The position numbers and the translations under genes were made by a program. Source: Polynucleobacter tropicus (GTDB lineage: Bacteria; Pseudomonadota; Gammaproteobacteria; Burkholderiales; Burkholderiaceae). From it: a DNA stretch of 64,000 nt. Location of the stretch: assembly GCF_013307225.1 (NCBI RefSeq), contig NZ_CP028942.1, positions 1,764,965 to 1,828,964 on the forward strand, in the 5' to 3' direction. The notes beneath the pieces are model-generated. The model ran no database searches. It was given only the letters and a program-made list of their open reading frames with translations, and was not told the DNA's origin. Of this stretch, positions 22,320 through 32,269 are shown piece by piece. Within the stretch, counting starts at the first letter, position 1; each line of letters begins with the position of its first letter.

Positions 22320-23504
22320 CTAGGGTTCTATTCCTAGCTCAGTAGCTACAGCACCACAATTTTGACGAGCCTCGTTTAATGCTTCGCCCAAACAATTGAT
22401 GTGTCCCATTTTTCTGCCCATGCGGGGAGCAGATTTTCCATAGAGATGCAACTTCGCATCAGGATGTGCAAGCACTTTATTCCATGCCGGCTCTTTTGCT
22501 TGATCTTCATTGCCGTTAAACCAAAGATCGCCTAAGAGATTTAGCATTGAGACTGGGGCTAACTGTCGAGTATCACCCAATGGCAGCCTTGCCATTGCTC
22601 TAACCTGCTGCTCAAACTGACTGCTCACACAAGCATCCATGGTGTAGTGCCCCGAGTTATGTGGTCTAGGAGCAATTTCGTTGGCAACAATATCACCATT
22701 CTTTAAAACAAAGAATTCGACGCACAACACGCCAACGTAATCAATCTTGCGTATCAGCGCTTTGGCGGCATCAATAATTTTTTTCTCTTGCGCCGGCTTT
22801 AAAGAAGGCGCAGGCACTGTTGATGTATGCAAAATTCCATCACGATGGACGTTTTGTGAAACTGGATAAGCGACTACTGAATCATCATAGCCTCGCACCA
22901 CCAAAGCGGAGACCTCGAAATCCAATTCCATGCGCTTTTCTAACACGCAAGGAACTTTACCTAACTCTGCCCAAGCATCCGTTAATTGTTCTGAGGTATG
23001 AACGGTGATTTGACCTTTGCCGTCATAACCCATGCGTGCCGTTTTCAGAATTCCAGGGAATAAATCTTTGGGTACATGAGCAATATCAGCATCATGCTCA
23101 ATTACAAAATGAGGTGCCGGGCCAATATTGGTCTCAGATTTCCAGGTAGCCAAGAAATTCTTTTCGGCAATGCGATTTTGCGCCAATGAAACACAACTGC
23201 TGCGTGGTGCTACAAAGACCCCTAAAGACTCTAGCTCATCAAGTGCTTGAGCAGGAACATTTTCAAATTCAGTACTGACAGCCGCGCACAAAGCCGCCAT
23301 CTCTTTTAAGGCGCTAGAGTCTGTGTAATCAGCTTGAATGAATTTCTCTGCGATTGAACCAGCGGGGCTATCAGACCCAGGATCGAGTACACAAACTTTG
23401 TAACCCATAGCTTGGGCAGCTTGCGTAAACATACGCCCTAACTGACCACCACCGAGTATCCCTAAATACGAACCCGGCAAAATGGGTTCCATACAATTTG
23501 CCAT
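22320..23504 (-). CDS. purK: 5-(carboxyamino)imidazole ribonucleotide synthase
   Basis: PurK makes N5-CAIR from AIR, bicarbonate and ATP; PurE then shifts the carboxyl group. The 394-residue ATP-grasp protein has the nucleotide-fold opening LGILGGGQLGRMFTQAA, TEFENVPAQALDELE, LKTARMGYDGKGQ and NEIAPRPHNSGHYTMDAC. The ATG follows the purE stop directly (TAGATG); an internal ATG at 23492 is another possible start. It lies between purE and tsaC. Confidence 0.96.
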   Translation of the reverse strand: MANCMEPILPGSYLGILGGGQLGRMFTQAAQAMGYKVCVLDPGSDSPAGSIAEKFIQADYTDSSALKEMAALCAAVSTEFENVPAQALDELESLGVFVAPRSSCVSLAQNRIAEKNFLATWKSETNIGPAPHFVIEHDADIAHVPKDLFPGILKTARMGYDGKGQITVHTSEQLTDAWAELGKVPCVLEKRMELDFEVSALVVRGYDDSVVAYPVSQNVHRDGILHTSTVPAPSLKPAQEKKIIDAAKALIRKIDYVGVLCVEFFVLKNGDIVANEIAPRPHNSGHYTMDACVSSQFEQQVRAMARLPLGDTRQLAPVSMLNLLGDLWFNGNEDQAKEPAWNKVLAHPDAKLHLYGKSAPRMGRKMGHINCLGEALNEARQNCGAVATELGIEP

Positions 23505-24002
23505 CTAGTTATACCCTGGCAAATTCATTGAGCGTGCTGCATCGGATTGTTTAACGCGAAACTCTTCCAGGCGTTTTGCCAAGTTGGCATCATGCAAAGC
23601 CAAACCTGCAATCACATGCAAAGCTGCATTTGCAGCGCCAGCCTCGCCAATGGCAAAGGTGGCAACAGGAATCCCTTTAGGCATTTGCACAATTGAATAT
23701 AAAGAATCTTCGCCGCGCAAATACTTACTAGCAACAGGAACGCCATACACAGGAACAATCGTCTTGGATGCCAACATACCTGGTAAGTGAGCAGCGCCAC
23801 CTGCACCAGCAATAATGGCTTGCAAACCATTCTTCTGGGCGTTCTCTGCATACTGAAACATATCATCTGGCATGCGATGGGCTGACAACACCTTAGCTTC
23901 GTGAACTACACCAAACTGCTCAAGCATTTGAGCGGCGTGCTGCATAGTATCCCAATCTGAATTGGACCCCATCACGATTCCGACAACTGGCTTCTTACTC
24001 AT
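23505..24002 (-). CDS. purE: N5-CAIR mutase, PurE class I
   Basis: PurE turns N5-CAIR into CAIR. The 165-residue product has the class I signature [13 protein letters not shown], the active-site loop VLSAHRMPD with its conserved histidine, [14 protein letters not shown], and the final [17 protein letters not shown]. Class I together with a neighbouring purK is the bacterial arrangement. Confidence 0.97.
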   Translation of the reverse strand: MSKKPVVGIVMGSNSDWDTMQHAAQMLEQFGVVHEAKVLSAHRMPDDMFQYAENAQKNGLQAIIAGAGGAAHLPGMLASKTIVPVYGVPVASKYLRGEDSLYSIVQMPKGIPVATFAIGEAGAANAALHVIAGLALHDANLAKRLEEFRVKQSDAARSMNLPGYN

Positions 24003-24065
24003 CTAGCTCTCCAAATAACTTACATGCCTTTAGGGCCGTTTAAGACCTTGGGGGCTCTATTATCC

Positions 24066-24965
24066 CTAAGATCCTTGGGTTAAGCGAGTAAGCGCTTCAC
24101 GATACTTTTCAGCGGTCTTTTCAATCACATCAGCAGGTAGCTGAGGAGCGGGCGCTGTCTTTGGCCATAACTTACCGTTTACTTGGGCAGTTTCTAACCA
24201 ATCGCGTACAAATTGCTTGTCATAAGACGGTGGGTTTGAACCTACATAATAGGTTTCAGCAGGCCAAAAACGAGAAGAGTCTGCAGTCAGAATCTCATCC
24301 ATCAGGACCAATTGCCCTGCATCATCTAGACCAAACTCAAACTTGGTATCTGCAATGATGATGCCACGTGTTGCTGCATATTCAGAAGCTTCTTTATACA
24401 AACGAATACTGATATCGCGAATTTGGTTTGCTAATTTTTCGCCAATCAGCTCAACCACTTTTTCAAATGAAATATTTTCATCATGCTCACCCACCTCTGC
24501 TTTTGCGGCAGGAGTGAAGATTGGTTCTGGCAATTTTTGAGCATTTTCCAAACCAGCAGGTAATGCAATTCCGCACACCTTGCCAGTCTCTTTGTAATCC
24601 TTCCAGCCACTACCGGCAAGATATCCACGCACAACCGCTTCAACTAAAATTGGCTTTAAGCGCTTAGCAACAACAGCACGACCCTTAACTTGATCTGCTT
24701 CGTCAGGCGTAACAACAGTTTCAGGATCGATTCCGGTTAAATGATTGGGAATTACCTTGCCCAACTTATCAAACCAGAAATTGGCCATCTGATTCAGGAC
24801 AATACCCTTCTCAGGAATGGGCTCGCCCATGACCACATCAAATGCCGATAAGCGATCAGTAGTAATCATTAATAATTTATCGTCGCCGAGCGCATATACA
24901 TCACGCACCTTTCCCTTGGAGAGGAGAGGCAAGGACTTGATAGAAGTAGCGTAGAGAGCAGGCAT
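24066..24965 (-). CDS. purC: SAICAR synthase
   Basis: PurC joins aspartate to CAIR with ATP. The product of about 299 residues has [20 protein letters not shown] at the N-terminus, [19 protein letters not shown], and the metal/ATP-site [20 protein letters not shown]. The start at 24965 ([13 protein letters not shown]) fits family alignment; a GTG at 24974 overlapping the fba stop as GTGA is the alternative. It forms part of the pgk-to-tsaC operon. Confidence 0.96.
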   Translation of the reverse strand: MPALYATSIKSLPLLSKGKVRDVYALGDDKLLMITTDRLSAFDVVMGEPIPEKGIVLNQMANFWFDKLGKVIPNHLTGIDPETVVTPDEADQVKGRAVVAKRLKPILVEAVVRGYLAGSGWKDYKETGKVCGIALPAGLENAQKLPEPIFTPAAKAEVGEHDENISFEKVVELIGEKLANQIRDISIRLYKEASEYAATRGIIIADTKFEFGLDDAGQLVLMDEILTADSSRFWPAETYYVGSNPPSYDKQFVRDWLETAQVNGKLWPKTAPAPQLPADVIEKTAEKYREALTRLTQGS

Positions 24966-24970
24966 AGAAA

Positions 24971-26035
24971 TCACTTCACAATCTGAGCTAACTTACCACT
25001 CTTGTATAACTCGGCCATCTTTTCCAATGGAATAGGCTTAATCTTAGATGCTTGGCCGGCAGAACCAAAAGCTTGGAAGCGAGCGATGCATACTTTCTTA
25101 GCAGCTTCGCGGGCTGGCTTCAAATAATCACGTGGGTCAAACTTGCTTGGGTTCTCAAATAGGTAACGACGAATCGCGCCAGTCATTGCCAAACGAATAT
25201 CGGTATCAATATTAATTTTGCGAACGCCATTTTTAATGCCCTCTTGAATCTCTTCAACTGGCACGCCATAGGTTTCCTTCATATCACCGCCAAACTCACG
25301 AATCTCTGCGAGCAGCTCTTGAGGAACGCTAGAAGAACCATGCATCACCAAATGTGTATTCGGTATACGAGCATGAATTTCTTTAATACGGTCAATTGCC
25401 AAAATATCGCCAGTAGGTTTTTTGGTGAACTTGTATGCGCCATGGCTAGTGCCGATAGCGATTGCTAAAGCATCGCACTGAGTAGCCTTAACAAAGTCAG
25501 CAGCCTGCTCAACATCCGTAAGCAACTGCTCTCGCGTCATAACCCCATCAGCACCATGACCATCTTCTTTATCCCCCTTCATAGTCTCCAATGAGCCCAA
25601 GACTCCGAGCTCTGCTTCAACCGTCACGCCAATGGAGTGAGAAAACTTAACAACTTCTTTAGAAACATCCACGTTGTATTCATAGCTAGCCACTGACTTT
25701 CCATCAGCCTCTAGCGACCCATCCATCATCACACTAGTAAAGCCACTCTTAATCGCTGCCATACAAACTGCTGGACTTTGGCCATGATCTTGATGCATTA
25801 CGACAGGGATATGTGGATAGGCCTCAACCGCCGCTGAAATCAAATGACGCAAGAATGCCTCACCAGCATATTTACGGGCACCTGCAGATGCCTGCATGAT
25901 GACTGGAGAATCTGCTTCGTTAGCAGCTTCCATAATTGCAGTCACTTGCTCTAAGTTGTTAACGTTAAATGCTGGCAAGCCATAGCCGTTTTCAGCAGCA
26001 TGATCCAAAAGTTGTCGTAAAGATACTAAAGCCAT
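24971..26035 (-). CDS. fba: Class II fructose-bisphosphate aldolase
   Basis: A zinc aldolase of glycolysis and gluconeogenesis that interconverts fructose 1,6-bisphosphate with dihydroxyacetone phosphate and glyceraldehyde 3-phosphate. The 354-residue product has [18 protein letters not shown] with metal-binding histidines, [28 protein letters not shown], and VMHGSSSVP near residue 232. The size and motifs are those of the subtype also found with Calvin-cycle genes (CbbA type), but the context here is glycolytic (pyk and pgk upstream). Confidence 0.96.
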   Translation of the reverse strand: MALVSLRQLLDHAAENGYGLPAFNVNNLEQVTAIMEAANEADSPVIMQASAGARKYAGEAFLRHLISAAVEAYPHIPVVMHQDHGQSPAVCMAAIKSGFTSVMMDGSLEADGKSVASYEYNVDVSKEVVKFSHSIGVTVEAELGVLGSLETMKGDKEDGHGADGVMTREQLLTDVEQAADFVKATQCDALAIAIGTSHGAYKFTKKPTGDILAIDRIKEIHARIPNTHLVMHGSSSVPQELLAEIREFGGDMKETYGVPVEEIQEGIKNGVRKINIDTDIRLAMTGAIRRYLFENPSKFDPRDYLKPAREAAKKVCIARFQAFGSAGQASKIKPIPLEKMAELYKSGKLAQIVK

Positions 26036-26091
26036 GATGATCTCTTAATTTGAAATAGGTTTAAGGTTGATTAAATATTGATGATGTTGGT

Positions 26092-27528
26092 TTACTTCAC
26101 ATGAATGATTTTCAGCGTATTGGTGCCGCCTGGTTCGCCCATTGGCTCGCCTGAGGTAAGTACTACGGTATCGCCTTTCTTAACAGCGCCTAAGCCCTTT
26201 AAGCACGCTTCAACCTCTTGCAAGGCGGTATCTCTATCCTTGGTGTAATCCAATCCAATGGGGGTGACATTACGGTAGGTACTCAACGCGCGTTGTGTTG
26301 CAATCTTCGAAGTCAATGCAAAGATTGGCACATGAATATTATGGCGACTCATCCAAATCGCAGTTGATCCTGAGTCTGTTAAAGCAGCGATCGCATCAGC
26401 ATTGAGATGGTGGGCAGTAAATAAAGCGCCCAAGGCAATTGTCTGATCAATGCGTGTAAATGTTTGATCCAAAAAGTCTGTATCCAATTGAACGCGATCA
26501 GACTTTTCAGCCTCTACACAAATTTCCGCCATTGCTTTAATGGTTTGCACAGGGTACATACCCGCTGCAGACTCTGCTGAGAGCATGACTGCATCAGTAC
26601 CATCAAGCACCGCATTAGCCACGTCACTTACTTCAGCACGAGTTGGTACTGGAGCATTAATCATGGATTCCATCATTTGGGTTGCTGTGATAGTGAACTT
26701 ATCAGCATCTCGCGCCCAAGCAATCATGCGCTTTTGCAATGCTGGTACTGCGGCGTTACCCACTTCAATTGCAAGATCACCGCGCGCCACCATGATGCCG
26801 TCACTCTCAGCAATAATGCTTTTCAAAGCCTCTGATTCGATCGCCTCAGCACGCTCTACCTTGGCAATTGTTCTGACCTTACCAACACCATACTTTTTAC
26901 TGGCTGCATCCGCAAGCTTACGGGCATAAGCCATGTCAGCACCGTCTTTGGGGAAGCTAATTGCCAAAAAGTCGACGCCCATTGCAATCGCTGCATCTAA
27001 ATCAGCAATATCTTTTTCGGTGAGTGCAGGCGCGGTCAAGCCACCACCTGCACGGTTAATGCCCTTGTTGTTAGAAAGCGGTCCACCCTGCTCAACTAGC
27101 GTCAATATTTTTCCGCCCTGAACGCTTTCAACACGCAATACCACCAAGCCATCGTTTAATAGCAAGCGATCGCCCTGCTTCACATCATTCGGAAGCTCTT
27201 TGTAATCCAAGCCAACACAATCTTGATTACCTAATTCGCAATCCACGTCCAAGGTAAATTTATCGCCTTCTTTGAGCAATATTTTGGTGTCGGCAAATTT
27301 GCCTACGCGAATCTTCGGTCCCTGCAGATCGGCCATGATGCCGACTTCTTTTCCCACTTCAGCAGAAATGCTGCGCACTAAATCATGACGCGCTTTGTGA
27401 TCAGCAACAGTGCCATGAGAAAAGTTCATGCGCACTACATCCACGCCCACACGAATCATGTCACGTAACACTTCCGGCTTTTCAGAAGCTGGTCCTAAAG
27501 TCGCAATGATTTTGGTTGCTCTAAGCAT
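26092..27528 (-). CDS. pyk: Pyruvate kinase
   Basis: The enzyme turns phosphoenolpyruvate and ADP into pyruvate and ATP. The 478-residue product has TKIIATLGPASEKPEVL and RMNFSHGTVADHKAR at the N-terminus, the active-site MVARGDLAIEVG, and TATQMMESMINAPVPTRAEV followed by VANAVLDGTDAVMLSAESA. The C-terminal allosteric domain is present. It begins two bases after the pgk stop, so translation is likely coupled. Confidence 0.97.
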   Translation of the reverse strand: MLRATKIIATLGPASEKPEVLRDMIRVGVDVVRMNFSHGTVADHKARHDLVRSISAEVGKEVGIMADLQGPKIRVGKFADTKILLKEGDKFTLDVDCELGNQDCVGLDYKELPNDVKQGDRLLLNDGLVVLRVESVQGGKILTLVEQGGPLSNNKGINRAGGGLTAPALTEKDIADLDAAIAMGVDFLAISFPKDGADMAYARKLADAASKKYGVGKVRTIAKVERAEAIESEALKSIIAESDGIMVARGDLAIEVGNAAVPALQKRMIAWARDADKFTITATQMMESMINAPVPTRAEVSDVANAVLDGTDAVMLSAESAAGMYPVQTIKAMAEICVEAEKSDRVQLDTDFLDQTFTRIDQTIALGALFTAHHLNADAIAALTDSGSTAIWMSRHNIHVPIFALTSKIATQRALSTYRNVTPIGLDYTKDRDTALQEVEACLKGLGAVKKGDTVVLTSGEPMGEPGGTNTLKIIHVK

Positions 27529-27530
27529 AT

Positions 27531-28742
27531 TTAATCTTTCGCTCTCTCAGCCAGTACCGCAAAGGCGGGTAATGTTTTGCCCTCTAAAAACTCTAAGAAT
27601 GCGCCACCACCAGTGGAGATGTAATCCACCTGATTTTCAATGCCATATTTAGCGATCGCCGCCAAAGTATCACCACCGCCAGCAATTGAAAACGCCGGAG
27701 AATGCGCAATTGCAGCTGCCAACATTTTTGTGCCGCCGCCAAACTGGTCAATCTCAAATACGCCGAGGGGGCCATTCCAAACAATCGTTCCCGCATGAGC
27801 CAGCATGATAGAAAGTCGTGCAGCGGTTTTTGGCCCAATGTCCAAAATCATGTCATCATCAGCAACTTGATCGGCTGGAACCCGGTTTGCGCGCGCTAAT
27901 GGTGAGAGTTCATTCGCAACCACCACATCTTCTGGAATGGGTACATGAGCTCCACGCTTTTCCATAAGATCCATAATCTCTTTGGCTTCATTCACCAAAT
28001 CAGGCTCTGCCAATGACTTTCCAATAGGCAGACCTTTAGCCAGCATGAATGTATTGGCAATGCCACCACCAACAATCAGCTCATCAACTTTCTCAGAGAG
28101 TGCTTTCAAGATAGTTAACTTAGAAGACACTTTTGAGCCAGCAACAATTGCCACCAAAGGACGCTTAGGGCTTGCGAGCGCACGACTCAATGCATCCAAT
28201 TCAGCAGCCATCAACGGACCAGCGCAAGCGACTGGTGCAAATTTAGCAACACCGTTTGTAGTAGCCTCAGCACGATGCGCAGTGCCAAAAGCATCATTTA
28301 CATAAACATCGCAGAGTGCGGCAATTTTCTTTGCCAACTCATCGCTATTCTTTTTCTCACCGACATTTAAGCGACAGTTTTCTAGAAGCACCACTTCACC
28401 TGGGCTCACTTCAAACCCACCTTCTACCCAATCGCTAATCAAAGGCACCTTGCGATTAAGCAATGATGCAATTCGATCCGCAACTGGTGCCAAACTATCT
28501 TCGGGCTTAAATTGACCTTCAGTAGGGCGACCCAAATGGGATGTCACCATCACGGCAGCGCCCGCATCTAAACACATCTGCACAGCAGGCATTGATGCAC
28601 GAATACGGGTGTCCTCAGTAATATTTCCAGCATCATCTTGAGGAACGTTGAGGTCGGCGCGAATCAGCACACGCTTACCCTTTAATTGTCCCGATTGGGC
28701 TAATTCGCTTAAACGCTTCACTTTAAATAAGGATTCAGGCAT
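27531..28742 (-). CDS. pgk: Phosphoglycerate kinase
   Basis: The enzyme makes ATP from 1,3-bisphosphoglycerate. The 403-residue product has [69 protein letters not shown] and the nucleotide-site [11 protein letters not shown] followed by [14 protein letters not shown]. It is the first gene of the minus-strand operon pgk-pyk-fba-purC-purE-purK-tsaC, diverging from ilvE across about 210 bases that must hold promoters for both. Confidence 0.97.
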   Translation of the reverse strand: MPESLFKVKRLSELAQSGQLKGKRVLIRADLNVPQDDAGNITEDTRIRASMPAVQMCLDAGAAVMVTSHLGRPTEGQFKPEDSLAPVADRIASLLNRKVPLISDWVEGGFEVSPGEVVLLENCRLNVGEKKNSDELAKKIAALCDVYVNDAFGTAHRAEATTNGVAKFAPVACAGPLMAAELDALSRALASPKRPLVAIVAGSKVSSKLTILKALSEKVDELIVGGGIANTFMLAKGLPIGKSLAEPDLVNEAKEIMDLMEKRGAHVPIPEDVVVANELSPLARANRVPADQVADDDMILDIGPKTAARLSIMLAHAGTIVWNGPLGVFEIDQFGGGTKMLAAAIAHSPAFSIAGGGDTLAAIAKYGIENQVDYISTGGGAFLEFLEGKTLPAFAVLAERAKD

Positions 28743-28843
28743 GAGATAGGCTAAATATGGTGGTTTTTTGGGGAATACTCCATTCTAAATCGTCCCGCCC
28801 CATAACCCCCTAGGTCCTTACCTACAAATGGGGTTGCCTGCTC

Positions 28844-28849
28844 TACAAT
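28844..28849 (+). promoter_or_regulatory. Candidate -10 box upstream of ilvE
   Basis: TACAAT (five of six to consensus) lies about 105 bases before the ilvE start in the sequence CTCTACAATAGAGG. The -35 region 17 bases upstream is weak (CCTACA). The 105-base leader that follows shows no riboswitch or leader peptide that I recognise. Confidence 0.35.
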
Positions 28850-28954
28850 AGAGGCTTGGACGCACCCCGAGCCAAATGGTCATAGACCGCCTGGCCTGGC
28901 GCCCCGATTAATCCGCTATTTACAAATAGCCTATAGACACAAAAGGTAGAAAAA

Positions 28955-29878
28955 ATGTCGATGTCCGACCGCGATGGTTTTATTTGGTCCGATGGGAAGC
29001 TGATTCCTTGGCGTGAAGCTAATGTTCACGTATTAACCCACAGCCTTCATTACGGAATGGGCGTATTTGAGGGTATTCGCGCCTATAAAACAGCCCAAGG
29101 CACTGCCATTTTTCGCCTGCCAGAGCACGTAAAACGCTTATTCAATGGCACCAAAATCTTCCAAATGAGCATGCCGTATAGCCCTGAAGAGATCAGCAAG
29201 GGCATTATTGACGTCATTAATAGCAATAAGCTCGAAGCCTGCTACATTCGCCCAATTATCTTCATCGGCTCACAAAAGTTAGGCATCTCCCCTAAAGGGA
29301 ACAGCATTCATACGGCAATCGCCGCTTGGGAATGGGGTGCTTACCTAGGTGAAGACGGCATTAACAAAGGCATTCGCGTTAAAACATCTTCTTTTACACG
29401 TCACTTTGTAAACTCATCTTTGGTTCGTGCCAAAGCTTCGGGTTACTACATCAACTCCATTTTGGCTAACCAAGAAGTAACTGCCAATGGATATGACGAA
29501 GCCTTATTGCTCGACACAGAAGGCTATGTTTCTGAAGGTTCAGGCGAAAACCTCTTTATGGTTCGCAACGGAATTGTTTACACACCAGACCTAGCTTCTT
29601 GCCTGGATGGCATCACACGTGACTCCGTCATTCAGATTGCCAAAGATCTTGGCTATGAAGTACGTGAGAAACGCTTAACTCGTGATGAAGTGTATTCAGC
29701 TGACGAAGCATTCTTTACTGGTACTGCTGCCGAAGTAACGCCAATTCGCGAACTTGATGATCGCACGATTGGTGATGGCAAACGCGGCCCGATTACTGAA
29801 AAAATTCAGAAGGCTTACTTCGATGCTGTTTACGGCAGAAATGATAAGTACAAATCTTGGCTCACCTTCGTTAAATAA
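28955..29878 (+). CDS. ilvE: Branched-chain amino acid aminotransferase
   Basis: A PLP fold type IV transaminase that makes and degrades valine, leucine and isoleucine. The 307-residue product has FIWSDGKLIPWREANVHVL, SLHYGMGVFEGIRAYKT, the PLP lysine in LVRAKASGYYINSILANQE near residue 160, and the cofactor-phosphate region YVSEGSGENLFMV. AAAAGG lies before the ATG. It is followed by a small zinc-finger gene and waaF in the same direction. Confidence 0.95.
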   Translation: MSMSDRDGFIWSDGKLIPWREANVHVLTHSLHYGMGVFEGIRAYKTAQGTAIFRLPEHVKRLFNGTKIFQMSMPYSPEEISKGIIDVINSNKLEACYIRPIIFIGSQKLGISPKGNSIHTAIAAWEWGAYLGEDGINKGIRVKTSSFTRHFVNSSLVRAKASGYYINSILANQEVTANGYDEALLLDTEGYVSEGSGENLFMVRNGIVYTPDLASCLDGITRDSVIQIAKDLGYEVREKRLTRDEVYSADEAFFTGTAAEVTPIRELDDRTIGDGKRGPITEKIQKAYFDAVYGRNDKYKSWLTFVK

Positions 29879-29910
29879 ATTAATAATATTTAGCCCCTAG
29901 AAAGTAAGTG

Positions 29911-30099
29911 ATGACTCAATCTCAAGCTGTGATGGTCGATGGCAAAGATCTTCCTTTGCACTGCCCCACAAATAAAACGCCTGCATGGAACTCTCATCCA
30001 CGCGTCTTTTTAGATATCACAAAGACTGGGGGAGCGAAGTGCCCATACTGTGGCACAGAGTACAAGCTGATCCCTGGCACCGAGCCTCACGGGCATTAA
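29911..30099 (+). CDS. Small zinc-finger protein (zf-CHCC type)
   Basis: A 62-residue protein with a Cys-x-His pattern (LHCPTNKTP, SHPRVFLDI) and a CPYCGTEYKL knuckle near the end. This corresponds to the zf-CHCC family, related to a mitochondrial complex I subunit (NDUFS6), found widely as a small gene near ilvE and waaF in Burkholderiales. The zinc role is inferred from the motif; the cellular function is not known. An ATG at 29911 is preferred to the GTG three bases before. Confidence 0.8.
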   Translation: MTQSQAVMVDGKDLPLHCPTNKTPAWNSHPRVFLDITKTGGAKCPYCGTEYKLIPGTEPHGH

Positions 30100-30106
30100 G
30101 TCACAT

Positions 30107-30133
30107 CAGCACCCCATTCATTAAGGGGTGCTG
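30107..30133 (+). repeat. GC-rich hairpin before waaF
   Basis: CAGCACCCC and GGGGTGCTG form a perfect 9-bp stem around a nine-base loop, beginning eight bases after the zinc-finger gene stop and ending 16 bases before the waaF ATG. No U-tract follows. It may be an mRNA processing or stabilising structure, or a partial transcription stop. Confidence 0.5.
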
Positions 30134-30149
30134 AGTCGGGATACATCTC

Positions 30150-31184
30150 ATGCAAGGTATTCTGATCATCGCCCCAAACTGGATTGGGGATGCCGTCATG
30201 ACGCAACCATTATTAGCTGCTCTAAAGAATCAATATCCAGACTCCAAAATTGATGTGCTTGCTAGCAATTGGGTAGCACCTATTTATCGCGCATGCACTG
30301 AAGTCAGCGATGTAATCGAAGCTGATTTTCAGCATAAACAATTGCAGTGGAGCTTACGTAAGCAATTAGCAAAAGATCTGCAATCGAAAAACTATCAAGC
30401 TTGTTTTGTGCTTCCCAATAGCCTAAAGTCAGCACTCATCCCCTGGCTAGCAAATATTCCTTTTCGCATTGGCTACCGCGGTGAATTACGCTTTGGATTA
30501 ATTAACGTAGCGCTCGATAATCCAAGCAAAGTAAATCGCCCGCCAATGGTGGAACATTACCTAGCACTGAGTCAACTACTTTCGGATGGAGAGTCAATCG
30601 CAGCAGGATCGCTGACGCCCAAGCTCAATGTAGCCTCAACCGCTAACCAATCTATCAACAAAAAATTGTCGGATGCAAATCTTGATCCCAATTCAGTATT
30701 TGTCTTTTGTCCAGGCGCTGAATATGGCCCAACAAAACGCTGGCCCGCTGCTCACTTCGCAGCATTAGCAAACAATCTTATCCAAACTCATTCGAATGCA
30801 AACATCATTCTTCTGGGCGGCAAGAGCGATCATCAACTAGCCGAAGAAATTCTTCAGCAATCCCAGAATCGAACAAATATTCATAACTGGTGCGGCAACA
30901 CATCTCTAGATGAGGCCATCGCATTAATTGGCGCAGCTAAAGCGGTTGTCAGCAACGATTCCGGATTGATGCATATTGCCGCAGCCCTCAAAATACCCCA
31001 GGTGGCTATCTTTGGTTCAAGTGACCCAGCGCACACCCCTCCTCTGTCAGAGAACGCAAAGGTAATTTGGCTAAACCTACCGTGTAGCCCTTGTCATAAA
31101 AAAGAATGCCCTCTTGGCCATCTAAAGTGCCTAAAAGATATCCTCCCGCAACAAGTATTCGCTACACTGAATACATTGCTATAG
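30150..31184 (+). CDS. waaF: ADP-heptose:LPS heptosyltransferase II
   Basis: WaaF adds the second heptose to the LPS inner core at the cytoplasmic face of the inner membrane. The 344-residue GT9 protein has IIAPNWIGDAVMTQPLLAAL at the N-terminus, FCPGAEYGPTKRWPAAHFA near residues 187-205, the donor-site AVVSNDSGLMHIAAALKIPQ, and a cysteine-rich C-terminus with PCSPCHKKECPLGHLKC. These are specific to heptosyltransferase II. gmhB near the other end of this window belongs to the same ADP-heptose route. Confidence 0.93.
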   Translation: MQGILIIAPNWIGDAVMTQPLLAALKNQYPDSKIDVLASNWVAPIYRACTEVSDVIEADFQHKQLQWSLRKQLAKDLQSKNYQACFVLPNSLKSALIPWLANIPFRIGYRGELRFGLINVALDNPSKVNRPPMVEHYLALSQLLSDGESIAAGSLTPKLNVASTANQSINKKLSDANLDPNSVFVFCPGAEYGPTKRWPAAHFAALANNLIQTHSNANIILLGGKSDHQLAEEILQQSQNRTNIHNWCGNTSLDEAIALIGAAKAVVSNDSGLMHIAAALKIPQVAIFGSSDPAHTPPLSENAKVIWLNLPCSPCHKKECPLGHLKCLKDILPQQVFATLNTLL

Positions 31185-31202
31185 CCAACAGGAACATTAG
31201 CC

Positions 31203-31637
31203 ATGACCAAGCTCGCTAGACTTTTTGATAATGCCGATGATGTGGTTGATGCTTGGCGCGATGCTCTGCGTCACCGCGATGTCCAAGGCGCTCTAGCAAT
31301 TTGGATGGATGATGACTCCATCACCTGTGTACTACCAGAAGGTCATCGACTCAGTGGTCATGCTGAAATCCGGGAAGGCCTAGAAAGATTGCTTTCAAAG
31401 CAAGCTTTATTCTTGGAGCCTATCGCTTGTATTAGCCACTCTATTTTGGGTGCGGCGATTTATGACACTACTGAAGCCGTTCATTTCAGAGCAGATCAAA
31501 TTGAAGCAGAGTTTTTTCTAAACATCACTTTGGTGCTCTTGCAAGATAGTCAAGGTTGGCGCATTGCTCACTTACATGCTAGCCGATCAACTGACGATAC
31601 CTTCGACGCACCATCAACACCTCACGGCTTCCACTAA
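31203..31637 (+). CDS. NTF2-like (SnoaL/YybH-type) family protein
   Basis: A 144-residue cytosolic protein with the NTF2 cone fold pattern: helix DDVVDAWRDALRHRDVQGAL, strand IWMDDDSITCVLPEGHRLSGH, AEIREGLERLL, and the C-terminal strand WRIAHLHASRS. The family includes enzymes and binding proteins, so the function is open. It has an AGGAAC binding site and starts 18 bases after waaF. Confidence 0.8.
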   Translation: MTKLARLFDNADDVVDAWRDALRHRDVQGALAIWMDDDSITCVLPEGHRLSGHAEIREGLERLLSKQALFLEPIACISHSILGAAIYDTTEAVHFRADQIEAEFFLNITLVLLQDSQGWRIAHLHASRSTDDTFDAPSTPHGFH

Positions 31638-31641
31638 ATAA

Positions 31642-32259
31642 ATGGATGAGAAAGTATTACGCTCACTCATCAAATGGCCCAATGTGCCAGATTGCTATGG
31701 CTGGCTTGCTTTAGATCGGAGAGGCCAATGGCGTATGCGTGACGAATTCGCCCAGCAAAATGGATTGCCAGGCCAAGTAATTGAACACAGTGCCCTTAAA
31801 GAATTTATTACCCGCAATTACGCTTGCGATAACGCAGGGAGATATTTTTTCCAGAACGGTCCGCAACGGGTATTTATTACCATAACCAGCACCCCATGGA
31901 TTGCACGCATCATTCCCGGCGAAGATGCCCTAAAGATAATTACACAATGTCAGACTGAGATTAATCCAAGCTCGGCCCTAAGCGATGAGAACGGCAATAT
32001 TTATATTGCTGGCTCAATGAAGCAAAGCATTTACAAAGATCTAACAGCTCAGCAGTTTGAGACAGCAGAATGCCCCGGGATTGCGCTACTACACGATCAC
32101 GACTTGAATCAATTTTCTGAGCTAGCTAAATTACGCGAGCAAGCTTGCAGTTTTGGGGGTTCATGGAATTGGCAAGGCAAACAACTAGGACTTGATCCCA
32201 TACTCTCAGAAGAGCTAAGTAAGTACTTCGGATTCATCAAGGATCCCAAGCCACTTTAA
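31642..32259 (+). CDS. Conserved hypothetical protein
   Basis: A soluble 205-residue protein without signal peptide or membrane helix. It opens with LIKWPNVPDCYGWLALDRRG and MRDEFAQQNG, then has FQNGPQRVFITITSTPWIAR in the middle. I recall similar conserved proteins in Burkholderiales but cannot name the family with confidence. The start is four bases after the previous stop and no clear ribosome binding site is seen, which suggests translational coupling to the NTF2-like gene. Confidence 0.75.
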   Translation: MDEKVLRSLIKWPNVPDCYGWLALDRRGQWRMRDEFAQQNGLPGQVIEHSALKEFITRNYACDNAGRYFFQNGPQRVFITITSTPWIARIIPGEDALKIITQCQTEINPSSALSDENGNIYIAGSMKQSIYKDLTAQQFETAECPGIALLHDHDLNQFSELAKLREQACSFGGSWNWQGKQLGLDPILSEELSKYFGFIKDPKPL

Positions 32260-32269
32260 TTAGTCAAGG

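Noticed and set aside
28743-28954. Attenuator or T-box-like leader before ilvE
   Set aside because: No run of branched-chain codons in a small frame and no terminator/antiterminator pair could be drawn.
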